A stretch of DNA of 64,000 bases from an uncultured Lachnospiraceae bacterium (lineage in GTDB: Bacteria > Bacillota > Clostridia > Lachnospirales > Lachnospiraceae), in NCBI GenBank assembly GCA_902794095.1, contig CADBFZ010000004.1:62001-126000 (forward strand), written 5' to 3'. Positions 26,806-34,390 of this stretch are shown here, piece by piece. Positions within the stretch are counted from its first letter, which is position 1. Each line of letters begins with the position of its first letter. Below the pieces are notes generated by a model. It searched no databases. It had not been told where the DNA came from and worked only from the letters and a program-made list of their open reading frames with translations. A program made the translations under genes and the position numbers.

Positions 26806-28380
26806 ATGACAAACAGAAAACAGGTTGTTTTGGTAGTTATGGACGGTGTCGGTTTCAGTAAGACCGGCCTCGGTGATGCTGTTACCACCGCTAACACTCC
26901 CGTTCTTAACGAGATGCTTAAGTCCTGCCCCAACACCAGGCTTAAGGCTCACGGAACCGCAGTAGGACTTCCTTCGGATGACGATATGGGTAACTCCGAG
27001 GTAGGACACAATGCACTCGGATGCGGCCAGATCTATTCTCAGGGTGCAAAGCTTGTTAACGAGTCCATCGAAAGCGGCAAGATGTTCGAGTCAGATTCCT
27101 GGAAGGAAGCACTTGCAAACGTTAAGAACAATAATTCCGTACTTCACTTCCTCGGACTGTTATCCGACGGAAACGTACACTCCAATATCTCTCACCTTCT
27201 TACCATGCTTAAGAAGGCCAAAGAAGACGGTGCCAAGGAAGTTCGCGTACACATCCTTCTCGACGGACGTGATGTTCCCGCTACCAGCGCACTTCAGTAT
27301 GTAAAGCAGCTTGAGGATTGCCTTGCAGAGCTTTCCGATGACAGCTTCCATGCAATCATTGCTTCCGGCGGCGGAAGAATGAAGGTTACCATGGACAGAT
27401 ACCAGGCTAACTGGGGCATGGTAGAACTCGGATGGAACACCCACGTTAAGGGCGAAGGCCGTCAGTTTGATAATGCTACCGAAGCTATCGAAGCTTATAG
27501 AAAAGAGCTCGATGTTATCGACCAGGATCTTCCGGCTTTCGTAATCGCTAAGGACGGAAAGGCAGTAGGCCCTGTAACCGAGAAGGACAGCGTAATCCTC
27601 TTTAACTTCCGTGGAGACCGTGCTCTTGAGATCTCCATGGCATTTGACTACGAAGAGTTCAATTACTTTAACAGAGGACCCAAGCTCGGATGTTACTATG
27701 CAGGAATGCTTGAGTATGACGGAGACCTTCACATCCCCACTCACTACCTCGTAAATCCCCCCGAGATCAAGAATACCCTTTCAGAGCTTCTTGTTAATGC
27801 GGGACTCAGCCAGTATGCGGTTTCCGAGACTCAGAAGTACGGACATGTTACCTATTTCTGGAACGGAAACAGAAGCTCCAAGTTCAGCGAAGAGCTTGAG
27901 ACCTTCAAGGAGATTCCTTCAGACAATGTATCATTTGACGAGCGTCCCTGGATGAAGTCAGCAGAGATCACCGATGATGTTATCGAGGCTATCAAGTCAG
28001 AGAAGTATGACTTCATCAGATGCAATTATCCCAACGGAGACATGGTAGGACATACCGGAAACTTCGATGCAACCGTAACAGGTGTTGAGGCAGTTGACTT
28101 AGGTCTTGCTAGACTTAAAAAGGTTTGTGACGAGTATAACGTAACTCTTCTTGTTACCGCAGACCACGGTAATGCAGACGAGATGCTTGAGAAGAACAAG
28201 AAGGGCGAGCTTCAGGTTCGTACCGCTCACTCCCTCAATCCCGTTCCTTTCATCATCTATGATAAGAAGAACACCTACACCATTAAGGACGGTGAGTACG
28301 GACTTGCAAACGTTGCAGCTACCGTAGCTTCAATCCTTAACCTTAAGGCTCCCGAGTGCTGGGAAGATTCCATGATCTAA
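26806..28380 (+). CDS. gpmI: 2,3-bisphosphoglycerate-independent phosphoglycerate mutase
   Basis: 524 residues from ATG at 26806, which follows AAGGAAGG; an in-frame GTG at 26767 lacks support. Asp13 and the catalytic Ser64 in DDDMGNSEVGHNALG bind manganese and phosphate, and VTADHGNADEM near the C-terminus completes the metal site. The enzyme interconverts 3- and 2-phosphoglycerate in glycolysis. It stands alone, ended by a strong terminator. Confidence 0.97.
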   Translation: MTNRKQVVLVVMDGVGFSKTGLGDAVTTANTPVLNEMLKSCPNTRLKAHGTAVGLPSDDDMGNSEVGHNALGCGQIYSQGAKLVNESIESGKMFESDSWKEALANVKNNNSVLHFLGLLSDGNVHSNISHLLTMLKKAKEDGAKEVRVHILLDGRDVPATSALQYVKQLEDCLAELSDDSFHAIIASGGGRMKVTMDRYQANWGMVELGWNTHVKGEGRQFDNATEAIEAYRKELDVIDQDLPAFVIAKDGKAVGPVTEKDSVILFNFRGDRALEISMAFDYEEFNYFNRGPKLGCYYAGMLEYDGDLHIPTHYLVNPPEIKNTLSELLVNAGLSQYAVSETQKYGHVTYFWNGNRSSKFSEELETFKEIPSDNVSFDERPWMKSAEITDDVIEAIKSEKYDFIRCNYPNGDMVGHTGNFDATVTGVEAVDLGLARLKKVCDEYNVTLLVTADHGNADEMLEKNKKGELQVRTAHSLNPVPFIIYDKKNTYTIKDGEYGLANVAATVASILNLKAPECWEDSMI

Positions 28381-28392
28381 GGTGAAAATCTC

Positions 28393-28426
28393 AAAATCCT
28401 CCGCTTGAAAAAGCGGAGGATTTTTT
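28393..28426 (+). terminator. terminator after gpmI
   Basis: AAAATCCTCCGCTT pairs with AAGCGGAGGATTTT around GAAA, a GNRA loop, and continues into a T-run. Confidence 0.92.
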
Positions 28427-28468
28427 AGTTATAGGCTGAGACTTTACCCGGTTATAGTCATTATGAAA

Positions 28469-28497
28469 TTGACATATGAGGCATTAACGGTTATTGT
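28469..28497 (+). promoter_or_regulatory. promoter of the ECF S-component gene
   Basis: TTGACA (28469-28474, a perfect -35 box) and TATTGT (28492-28497) with a 17-base spacer. The expected start, near 28504, falls at the ATG at 28505. The mRNA would then be leaderless. Confidence 0.65.
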
Positions 28498-28504
28498 ATT
28501 CCAC

Positions 28505-29020
28505 ATGAAAGCAAAGGCAGATATCAGATTAAAATACATAACGCTTACGGGATTACTTGCAGCACTGATCACATTATTTACGGCGTATATATTCCATATA
28601 CCGATGGGCTTTAACGGAGGATACATACACCTGGGTGATTCACTTATATATCTTGCGGCGGTCTTGCTCCCGACACCCTACGCAATGGCAGCAGGCGCAA
28701 TAGGCGGAGGGCTTGCAGATCTTCTTACCGCTCCCATGTGGGCACCCGCAACGATAATCATCAAGGTACTTGTAGTAATACCTTTTACCTCACATCATAA
28801 CAAGCTTCTCGCTAAGAGAAATCTCATTGCACCGGTAATAGCAATGCTGATAACCATAGCAGGTTACTATCTGGCAGAAGTTATTCTATACGGTAAAGAA
28901 GCGGCATTCCTCATATCGGTAACAACAAACCTTATACAGGGAATCGGAAGCGCAGTTGTTTTCTACGCACTGGCTGCGGCACTTGATAAAGCAGGAGTTA
29001 AGGCACTCATCGCAAGATGA
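28505..29020 (+). CDS. ECF transporter substrate-binding (S) component
   Basis: 171 residues from ATG at 28505, the point where family members usually begin (short charged start, then YITLTGLLAAL). An in-frame ATG at 28463 lies upstream of a perfect -35 box and has no ribosome site. About six helices. GGYIHLGDSLIYLAAVLLP and MAAGAIGGGLADLLTAPMW are typical S-component blocks. The ligand is unknown. It would use the EcfA1-EcfA2-EcfT motor. The terminator is embedded in its last codons. Confidence 0.82.
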   Translation: MKAKADIRLKYITLTGLLAALITLFTAYIFHIPMGFNGGYIHLGDSLIYLAAVLLPTPYAMAAGAIGGGLADLLTAPMWAPATIIIKVLVVIPFTSHHNKLLAKRNLIAPVIAMLITIAGYYLAEVILYGKEAAFLISVTTNLIQGIGSAVVFYALAAALDKAGVKALIAR

Positions 29021-29030
29021 GTGCTTTTTT
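29003..29030 (+). terminator. terminator overlapping the S-component stop
   Basis: GCACTCATC (29003-29011), loop GCAA, GATGAGTGC (29016-29024) and six T. The stop codon TGA at 29018-29020 lies within the right arm, so the last codons do double duty. Confidence 0.9.
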
Positions 29031-29177
29031 CTATGTGCTTTTGCTATATAGTCTGAACCTATAGCGAAATATAATTTACCTGTATTAGACGAAGTATGTA
29101 TCAGGTGATAATCTCGTATATGTAAAGAACAGAAATTGATCAGTGACAGATGAAGCTTGATAATACGGAGACTTGTT

Positions 29178-29795
29178 ATGAGAGAACTTCTTGCATACGG
29201 TGATTCCAATACCTGGGGACTCGTACCCGGTAAAAATCTTAAAAACAGATATCCCAGAAATAAAAGATGGACCGGAATACTCGAGAATAAACTTGGCGAT
29301 GTGAGAGTATATGAAGAGGGACTTTGCGGCCGGACCACCGTCTTTGAAGATGAACTCAGACCTGACAGAAGAGGAGTCGATCTTCTTCCCGTACTTCTCG
29401 AAAGTCATTATCCGGTTGACGGAGTCATCCTGATGCTGGGAACCAATGACTGCAAGACTTACTATAACGCGTCACCCTACACCATCGGAAAAGGTGTTGA
29501 AAGATGCCTTGCCGAGATTGAGAAATATATCTCACCCGAAAAGGTCGTCCTCGTCTCTCCTATCCTCCTGGGAGAAGACGTGTGGAGACCGGAGAAAGAT
29601 CCCGAGTTCGATAAGAATTCAATTGAAGTGTGTAAGGGGCTTAAAGAGGTCTACAAAGAGATTGCGGCCCGTCACGGAAATAAGTTCGTAGCCGCATCAG
29701 ATTATGCCAAGGCAAGCGAAGTTGATGACGAGCACCTGAGCGAAGAGGGACATGAAAAATTGGCGGAAGCTATATACAATGCCATAGATAAATGA
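29178..29795 (+). CDS. SGNH/GDSL-family hydrolase
   Basis: 205 residues from ATG at 29178, seven bases after CGGAG; upstream in-frame starts have no site. Block I is AYGDSNTWG with the nucleophile Ser10, block III is LMLGTNDCK, and the Asp/His pair sits in DDEHLSEEGH near the C-terminus. No signal peptide, so it is likely cytoplasmic. Such enzymes deacetylate sugars or cleave esters; a role on xylan fragments is possible but not shown. Confidence 0.85.
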   Translation: MRELLAYGDSNTWGLVPGKNLKNRYPRNKRWTGILENKLGDVRVYEEGLCGRTTVFEDELRPDRRGVDLLPVLLESHYPVDGVILMLGTNDCKTYYNASPYTIGKGVERCLAEIEKYISPEKVVLVSPILLGEDVWRPEKDPEFDKNSIEVCKGLKEVYKEIAARHGNKFVAASDYAKASEVDDEHLSEEGHEKLAEAIYNAIDK

Positions 29796-29811
29796 CTATA
29801 AAATGTGCTAT

Positions 29812-29854
29812 AAAAGCCGTCGTTGCAATTATTCGTTGCAATGACGGCTTTTTT
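29812..29854 (+). terminator. terminator after the SGNH hydrolase gene
   Basis: AAAAGCCGTCGTTGCAA pairs, with one mismatch, with TTGCAATGACGGCTTTT and runs into more T. Confidence 0.92.
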
Positions 29855-29856
29855 GT

Positions 29857-29909
29857 TTGAAGTAACGTTTCCGTATAATATAATATTTCCATGTGTATGT
29901 GATACACAT
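29857..29909 (+). promoter_or_regulatory. promoter with an overlapping operator-like palindrome
   Basis: TTGAAG (29857-29862) and TATAAT (29879-29884) with a 16-base spacer. Just downstream is a perfect dyad ATGTGTAT (29891-29898), GTG, ATACACAT (29902-29909). It covers the expected start point, the classic place for a repressor. No regulator gene is adjacent. Confidence 0.6.
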
Positions 29910-29955
29910 ATAATTATGAGTTTCCTAAATGGCTAAGTGGTTTAACGGAGAACTG

Positions 29956-30513
29956 ATGACTAACATTATATTTGTCCGCCATGCACAATCTGTTTATGGA
30001 GAAGATGACAGAACCAGACCTTTGAGTGAGGCGGGACTAAAAGACAGAGAAATAGTATTAGATACCCTAAAGGACAGGAAAATAGATGCATTTCTGTCAA
30101 GCCCGTATAAAAGAAGCATAGATACTATTAAGCCTGCCTCAGAGCATTTTGGAATGGACATCATTACGGATGAAAGGCTGAGAGAGCGCAAAGCGGGCAG
30201 TTATGAAGAGGGGCTTCTTGAAAAAAGATGGCTGGACTTTACATTTGCCGAAGAAGATGGTGAGTGTTTGGATTCTGTTCAGAAACGAAACATTGAAGCT
30301 TTGAAGGTTATTCTCGATAAGTATAAAAGAAAAACCATAGTTATCGGAACTCACGGAACAGCCCTGAGCTCAATATTGCATCATTATAATAATGACTTTG
30401 GAGTAAAAGACTTTCTCCGTATTGTTAATTGGATGCCATACATCGTAGAGCTGCGATTCAATAATAATGAATTGGTCGAACTGATTGAGCTGGCACATGT
30501 AGATAAAGGATAG
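29956..30513 (+). CDS. histidine phosphatase family protein
   Basis: 185 residues from ATG at 29956, five bases after ACGGAG. The RHG core is IIFVRHAQS (Arg8, His9), with the second arginine in SSPYKRSIDT, the acidic residue in RERKAGSYEEG and the second His in GTHGTALSS. The family removes phosphate from sugars, nucleotides or proteins; the substrate is unknown. The following GNAT remnant begins one base after its stop. Confidence 0.85.
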   Translation: MTNIIFVRHAQSVYGEDDRTRPLSEAGLKDREIVLDTLKDRKIDAFLSSPYKRSIDTIKPASEHFGMDIITDERLRERKAGSYEEGLLEKRWLDFTFAEEDGECLDSVQKRNIEALKVILDKYKRKTIVIGTHGTALSSILHHYNNDFGVKDFLRIVNWMPYIVELRFNNNELVELIELAHVDKG

Positions 30514-30514
30514 T

Positions 30515-30754
30515 ATGAGAATCAGAAGATTTACAGAATCGGATGCGACGGCACTGACGAGAGACCTTTTGCATAAAGCTACGGCTCTTGGTAAACAAGC
30601 GGTGATTGAGTGTGATCCTAAGCAGGAAATCACAAAGACAATCGCAATTCATGCGGGATTTGACTATATAGGTATCAAGGATGGGTTTACGAGAAATTCG
30701 GGTTCCGAGTACGCCCTAATGATGATGCCGGTCCCGGAATGGATCAATGGCTGA
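30515..30754 (+). pseudogene. GNAT acetyltransferase remnant with internal deletion
   Basis: 79 codons, open in frame. The first 15 residues (MRIRRFTESDATALT) look like the start of a GNAT enzyme. The rest, from RDLLHKATALGKQAVIECDP on through AGFDYIGIKDG, looks like the C-terminal end of one. The central part with the acetyl-CoA loop (Q/RxxGxG/A) is missing. GNAT proteins are normally about 140-180 residues. Probably inactive. Confidence 0.65.
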
Positions 30755-30781
30755 TAATGGAGTAGGAATAAAGGAGACAAT

Positions 30782-31288
30782 ATGGATAAAGAAAAAGAAA
30801 TCTCAGCAATTAATTCTAAATTTGAAGAATTAAAAACTGCTCTTGAAGGTGATGATTTATTGAAAATTCGAGAGCTTACATTAGAATTACATGCAATGGT
30901 GCATCCAGCGGAGATATCTGGACGTGAGGAAAAGACTATAGCAGATTTTGTTTTGGACTATATGATGGATGGTCACCAGAACGAATTTGTTCAGAGAGAA
31001 ACCTGGGACACGGATCTGAAATATGCCGGATCAAAGACTGTGCCAATCTGCTGGCAACTTTGGCATACATATAGAATAGAGGATCTGGTCAGTAATATAC
31101 TGATGGAAAACGGTAATCAGATTTTTAATGATGATTGGCAGAAGAGAATCGGTTCATCAATAACGGATACAGGTAACGCATTGGAACCTGATGAGTTGAT
31201 TTCCTGGGCAAAAGCAATCAATGCGGATGAACTCAGAAATTATATGATCGAGGTCGGAAGGAATACAGGCGCATTTTATCAAAGCTGA
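30782..31288 (+). pseudogene. DinB-like family protein, N-terminal part (frameshifted)
   Basis: 168 codons. LELHAMVHPAEISGREEKTI, ETWDTDLKYAGSKTVPICWQ and LWHTYRIEDLVSNIL match the DinB-like metal-site proteins (recalled from the family), with histidines at the positions expected to bind metal. The frame ends at a TGA right after GRNTGAFYQS. The continuation L-T-L-E-Q-I-K-S is present in the -1 frame and runs into the next entry. Loss of one C would explain it. AAGGAG precedes the ATG. Confidence 0.7.
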
Positions 31289-31290
31289 CT

Positions 31291-31497
31291 TTGGAACAGA
31301 TCAAATCCATGGTACCCGAAGAATGGGTGATGAGAATATTGGAAGAAGGCGGAGTGACAACTGATTTCCGTTCTGTTTGGCTCTTGGTTTTCTGGGGAAG
31401 ACTTACGATTGGCGGTATGATTTTGACTCCGATGACTTCTCATCATATGATGCATCTACCGACAGCTGTGGATTGGATCATTGAAAAAGAGGGGTAA
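31291..31497 (+). pseudogene. DinB-like family protein, C-terminal part (frameshifted)
   Basis: 68 codons beginning at a TTG. MVPEEWVMRILEEGGVTTDF and WLLVFWGRLTIGGMILTPMT with the final SHHMMHLPT are the C-terminal third of the same protein as the preceding entry, in another frame. Together they give about 235 residues, the usual family size. On its own this piece has no ribosome site. Confidence 0.65.
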
Positions 31498-31503
31498 TAG
31501 ATT

Positions 31504-31641
31504 TTGGAGAAAATAAAATTCAAATACCATCCCAATATATATGAGGATGACATTCTGGTTCATAAGAACGGAGATATGTCGGGATATCTGTTCAAATGCA
31601 TTCACTGTGAGAAATATCACCTGTGGGTGGATGCAAACTAG
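31504..31641 (+). pseudogene. CbrC/UPF0167-like remnant
   Basis: 46 codons from a TTG. IKFKYHPNIYED resembles the N-terminus of CbrC-family proteins and SGYLFKCIHCEKYHLWVDAN their C-terminus. The roughly 100 residues in between, with the cysteine-rich core, are missing. The joint is in frame. Assignment rests on recall of the family pattern, so confidence is moderate. Confidence 0.5.
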
Positions 31642-31666
31642 TATTCAAAGTGATAGAAGCAACGAA

Positions 31667-32218
31667 ATGATCGAAATTACATTTTTTCAACTATGGTTTA
31701 TTACAACGATACTATGGATTATTACACGTTTTGCGGTTGCGATTAAGGAAAAGACATTTTCGATAAAACGGGAAATTCAACTTCTCCTGGTTTATGTTTG
31801 TATTGTTGTGATTTTCAGATTCGTTTATTTTGAATTCCATCTTGAGAATGGTAAACTACCGAAACTGAAGTTGGGCTTTGGAGATGTTATTCATGATATG
31901 ATCAGTCTTATTCCGTTTTTCTTTTTGGTTGACAGGTACGATGGCTGGCAGATGAATATCATCGGAAACATCGCAATGTTTATTCCTGTAGGGATTGTTT
32001 GGCCGATATGTTTCAGAAAACTTGATAGTTTTAAAAAGACTGTTTTAGCAGGTGCAGGTTTTACTCTGTTTATCGAAGCGACACAGCTTTTCTGTCTTGG
32101 AAGACATACGGATGTTGATGACTTGTTTCTGAATACGCTCGGTGCAACGATTGGGGCATGGATTGTGTTCATGGTCCGAGGATTGAAGAAGGCGAAAAAT
32201 AATGGCAATAAAATCTGA
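31667..32218 (+). CDS. VanZ-family membrane protein
   Basis: 183 residues from ATG at 31667. The frame is open further upstream, but that part overlaps the CbrC remnant and is not hydrophobic. Four to five membrane helices; NIIGNIAMFIPVGIVWPICF and GRHTDVDDLFLNTLGATIGA are the VanZ-like signatures. In vanA clusters VanZ gives low-level teicoplanin resistance; in isolated copies the role is unknown. The ribosome site is weak. It overlaps the next gene by 17 bases. Confidence 0.78.
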   Translation: MIEITFFQLWFITTILWIITRFAVAIKEKTFSIKREIQLLLVYVCIVVIFRFVYFEFHLENGKLPKLKLGFGDVIHDMISLIPFFFLVDRYDGWQMNIIGNIAMFIPVGIVWPICFRKLDSFKKTVLAGAGFTLFIEATQLFCLGRHTDVDDLFLNTLGATIGAWIVFMVRGLKKAKNNGNKI

Positions 32219-32660
32219 AATTACAGCGGATATAATGCTCAAAACAGGACAAGATTTGCTGCCTGAGGAAATCGTAAAGGAGTTTATGGATTCCAGATCT
32301 GCTGTTCACATACGTGTTTTGAAAAGAACACTATCGGAATACACATGGGCAGAGTGGCTGATTTGTCTGAAAGAAAAAGTATTATTGGAACAATGTTTGC
32401 CCTATGTTTCCGAAAAACTTGATGATGATCCTTTGATTCCGGGTTTATTCTCAAAAGGAGAGGTTCTATATGATGTCACCCGGATTGATGATGATTTTTG
32501 GATGTCTCATCAAGACTGGCTTGAATATTTCAGAACAATTATAAACACGGTACTTGATAAGCTTGAAAATGATTCGGACACAACGGGAATTATCCGAGAG
32601 TATGTTGAAGTATATAATAGTTTTGTTGATTCACCGATTAACACAACTGGTAGGGATTGA
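32202..32660 (+). CDS. hypothetical protein, 152 residues
   Basis: No family recognised. The protein is soluble and acidic, with helices predicted from its composition and a tryptophan-rich stretch (IDDDFWMSHQDWLEYF, about residues 95-110). No signal peptide, cysteines scarce. The ATG overlaps the end of the VanZ gene and follows GAAGAAGG. It could be a small immunity or adaptor protein, but nothing in the sequence shows this. Confidence 0.6.
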   Translation: MAIKSEITADIMLKTGQDLLPEEIVKEFMDSRSAVHIRVLKRTLSEYTWAEWLICLKEKVLLEQCLPYVSEKLDDDPLIPGLFSKGEVLYDVTRIDDDFWMSHQDWLEYFRTIINTVLDKLENDSDTTGIIREYVEVYNSFVDSPINTTGRD

Positions 32661-32662
32661 TT

Positions 32663-32788
32663 ATGAATCCATGGGAAGAAATCAGTCTGTCTGATTATGA
32701 GAATCACATGAGCCTTGACTCCGTAAAACAGCTTCAGGCGATGAATGAAATGTATTCAGAACAGCTACCGGCCAATATCCCGGCTTAG
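32663..32788 (+). pseudogene. truncated N-terminus of a SAM methyltransferase
   Basis: 41 codons: MNPWEEISLSDYENHMSLDS followed by VKQLQAMNEMYSEQL. This matches, from recall, the N-terminus of a class of SAM methyltransferases in which a Y-P-V/x-x-V-M-I-L-G-x-x-G-G-N-G motif should come next. Instead the frame ends within a few codons. No continuation is seen downstream. Probably a stub. Confidence 0.55.
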
Positions 32789-32810
32789 GTTGATGCTTTT
32801 TTAAAAACCT

Positions 32811-32864
32811 TATAATTTCCTTATACTTTTAAAATATCCTCTTTTCAACAGGAGGATATTTTTT
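32811..32864 (+). promoter_or_regulatory. terminator-like hairpin sequestering the traX ribosome site
   Basis: A TATAAT (32811-32816) is preceded at 15 bases by TTGATG (32790-32795). Then AAAATATCCTC (32831-32841) pairs perfectly with GAGGATATTTT (32852-32862) around a 10-nt loop, and the T-run (32859-32864) ends at the ATG at 32865. The ribosome site AGGAGGA lies in the right arm and loop edge. The same element could end transcription or hide the ribosome site. Confidence 0.65.
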
Positions 32865-33731
32865 ATGGAAAACATTAAGAATACTAAAGGTTTATCGGGC
32901 TTCGGCCTCAAGTACATCGCACTTATCTCTATGGTGCTGGATCACATTCACTATTTCTTTGAATTTACGGGACGTATTCCCATCTGGTTTTCGTGGGTAG
33001 GAAGAATTGCGGCGCCTCTTTTTCTTTTTTGCCTCGTAGAGGGCTTCATACATACTCACGACAGAGTTAAGTACTTTCTCAAGGTTTATGTCATCTCCGT
33101 GATAATGGGACTGATTCAGTTCGGATTCTATAACTTACTCAGCGGATTTGTCAGAGGCGACGGCTTTATCCCCGCAAACTCAATGCTTCAGAGCTTCGTG
33201 ATCCTGATGGTTGTTATGCAGGGCATGGATATGATCGCTCACAAAAAGATTTTAAAGGGAATTGCTCTTACCCTGATTCCCATCATCCTTCCCTTTATCT
33301 TTAATCTGGCGGTGTATATGCCTCTTATGGCATCAAATAACAGTACCGGTCTGTTTTTCGCAAATCTGATCAATTACACTGTTCTGCCCCTTCATACCAA
33401 CATTATCGATGGCGGAACCATGACTTTGATCGAGGGCATGATCCTCTTCGGATTCTCATTTGCGAAGAATAAGAAGATCCGCATTTATGCTTTCCTTGCA
33501 TTCGAGCTTTTCACAGGCTTTGTTATTGTTGGGCTTATGATGGGAGGACTTTCTCTTAATGTTCTCTTTTTCGAAGCTTATGAGTGGATGAGTATATTCG
33601 CAGTTCCTTTCATGCTCTGCTATAATGGGGAGCGGGGCAAAGGAAGCTCGAAATTCTTCTACTTCTTCTACCCTGCACATGTATACGTGCTGTATGCATT
33701 ATCGATACTTGTATTTACGGTGGTTAGATGA
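32865..33731 (+). CDS. TraX-family membrane protein
   Basis: 288 residues with about eight helices. GFGLKYIALISMVLDHIHYF and WFSWVGRIAAPLFLFCLVEG are the TraX signatures (Pfam TraX, named for F-pilin N-acetylation). Chromosomal copies are common in Firmicutes and their substrate is unknown; acyl transfer to a surface protein or polymer is plausible. Its stop overlaps the next response regulator gene by 4 bases, so the two are probably one operon. Confidence 0.85.
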   Translation: MENIKNTKGLSGFGLKYIALISMVLDHIHYFFEFTGRIPIWFSWVGRIAAPLFLFCLVEGFIHTHDRVKYFLKVYVISVIMGLIQFGFYNLLSGFVRGDGFIPANSMLQSFVILMVVMQGMDMIAHKKILKGIALTLIPIILPFIFNLAVYMPLMASNNSTGLFFANLINYTVLPLHTNIIDGGTMTLIEGMILFGFSFAKNKKIRIYAFLAFELFTGFVIVGLMMGGLSLNVLFFEAYEWMSIFAVPFMLCYNGERGKGSSKFFYFFYPAHVYVLYALSILVFTVVR

Positions 33732-34390
33732 AAATTCTCGCAGTAGATGATGAGCCCGGTATATTAAGGGTCATCAGAAAAGCTCTGGAAAAAGAGTACG
33801 AAGTAGCAACTGTTTGCAGGCCCTCAGAGCCTCTTCCCCGGACATTCGGGGATATCGACCTGATAATTCTGGATGTAATGATGCCCGGAGAGGACGGCTA
33901 TGAGATCCTGCAAAGGATTCGTGAAGATGCAACATGTCCCATACTGTTTCTGAGTGCCAAGGCGCTTGAGGAGGATGTGGTGTACGGACTTGCGCTGGGG
34001 GCGGATGATTACATCAGAAAACCCTTCTCGGTAGCTGAGTTAAGAGCAAGGATCTCGGCTCATATCAGAAGGGATAAAAGAGAGAACGAATCCTGCATAA
34101 GGTCCGGAGAAATCGCACTTTATCCCACGTCCAGAAAGGTGAAAGCAGGTGAAGAGGAGGTCTCTTTGACCAAAAGTGAATTTGACATCATGCTTCTCCT
34201 CATAAGAAACAAGGGTCAGGCTTTTTCCAAAGAGCAGATCTACGAGAAAGTATACGGATTTGAGAAATCAGGCGATGAATCTGCTATAACCGAGCACGTC
34301 AAAAACCTTAGAAAAAAGCTGTCCGCAAAGGGATATGAACCGATAGAAACCGTATGGGGAATAGGATACAAATGGAAAAAAGAGGAATAA
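33728..34390 (+). CDS. OmpR-family response regulator
   Basis: 220 residues. The receiver has the acidic pocket (VDDEP), the phospho-acceptor Asp49 (LIILDVMMPGEDG), Ser in LFLSAKA and Lys in YIRKPFS. The winged-helix output domain ends with TVWGIGYKW. It overlaps traX and the following kinase gene. Likely target: the traX operon or surface genes, by context only. Confidence 0.92.
   Translation: MKILAVDDEPGILRVIRKALEKEYEVATVCRPSEPLPRTFGDIDLIILDVMMPGEDGYEILQRIREDATCPILFLSAKALEEDVVYGLALGADDYIRKPFSVAELRARISAHIRRDKRENESCIRSGEIALYPTSRKVKAGEEEVSLTKSEFDIMLLLIRNKGQAFSKEQIYEKVYGFEKSGDESAITEHVKNLRKKLSAKGYEPIETVWGIGYKWKKEE

Noticed and set aside
28463-28504. Earlier start of the ECF S component
   Set aside because: It lies upstream of a perfect -35 box, has no ribosome site and adds residues not expected in the family.
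31275-31295. Programmed -1 frameshift in the DinB-like gene
   Set aside because: No X-XXY-YYZ slippery heptamer or downstream stem is visible. A single lost base is simpler.
31541-31666. Longer N-terminus for the VanZ protein
   Set aside because: The extra 42 residues overlap the CbrC remnant in another frame and lack family character; the ATG at 31667 starts directly before the first helix.
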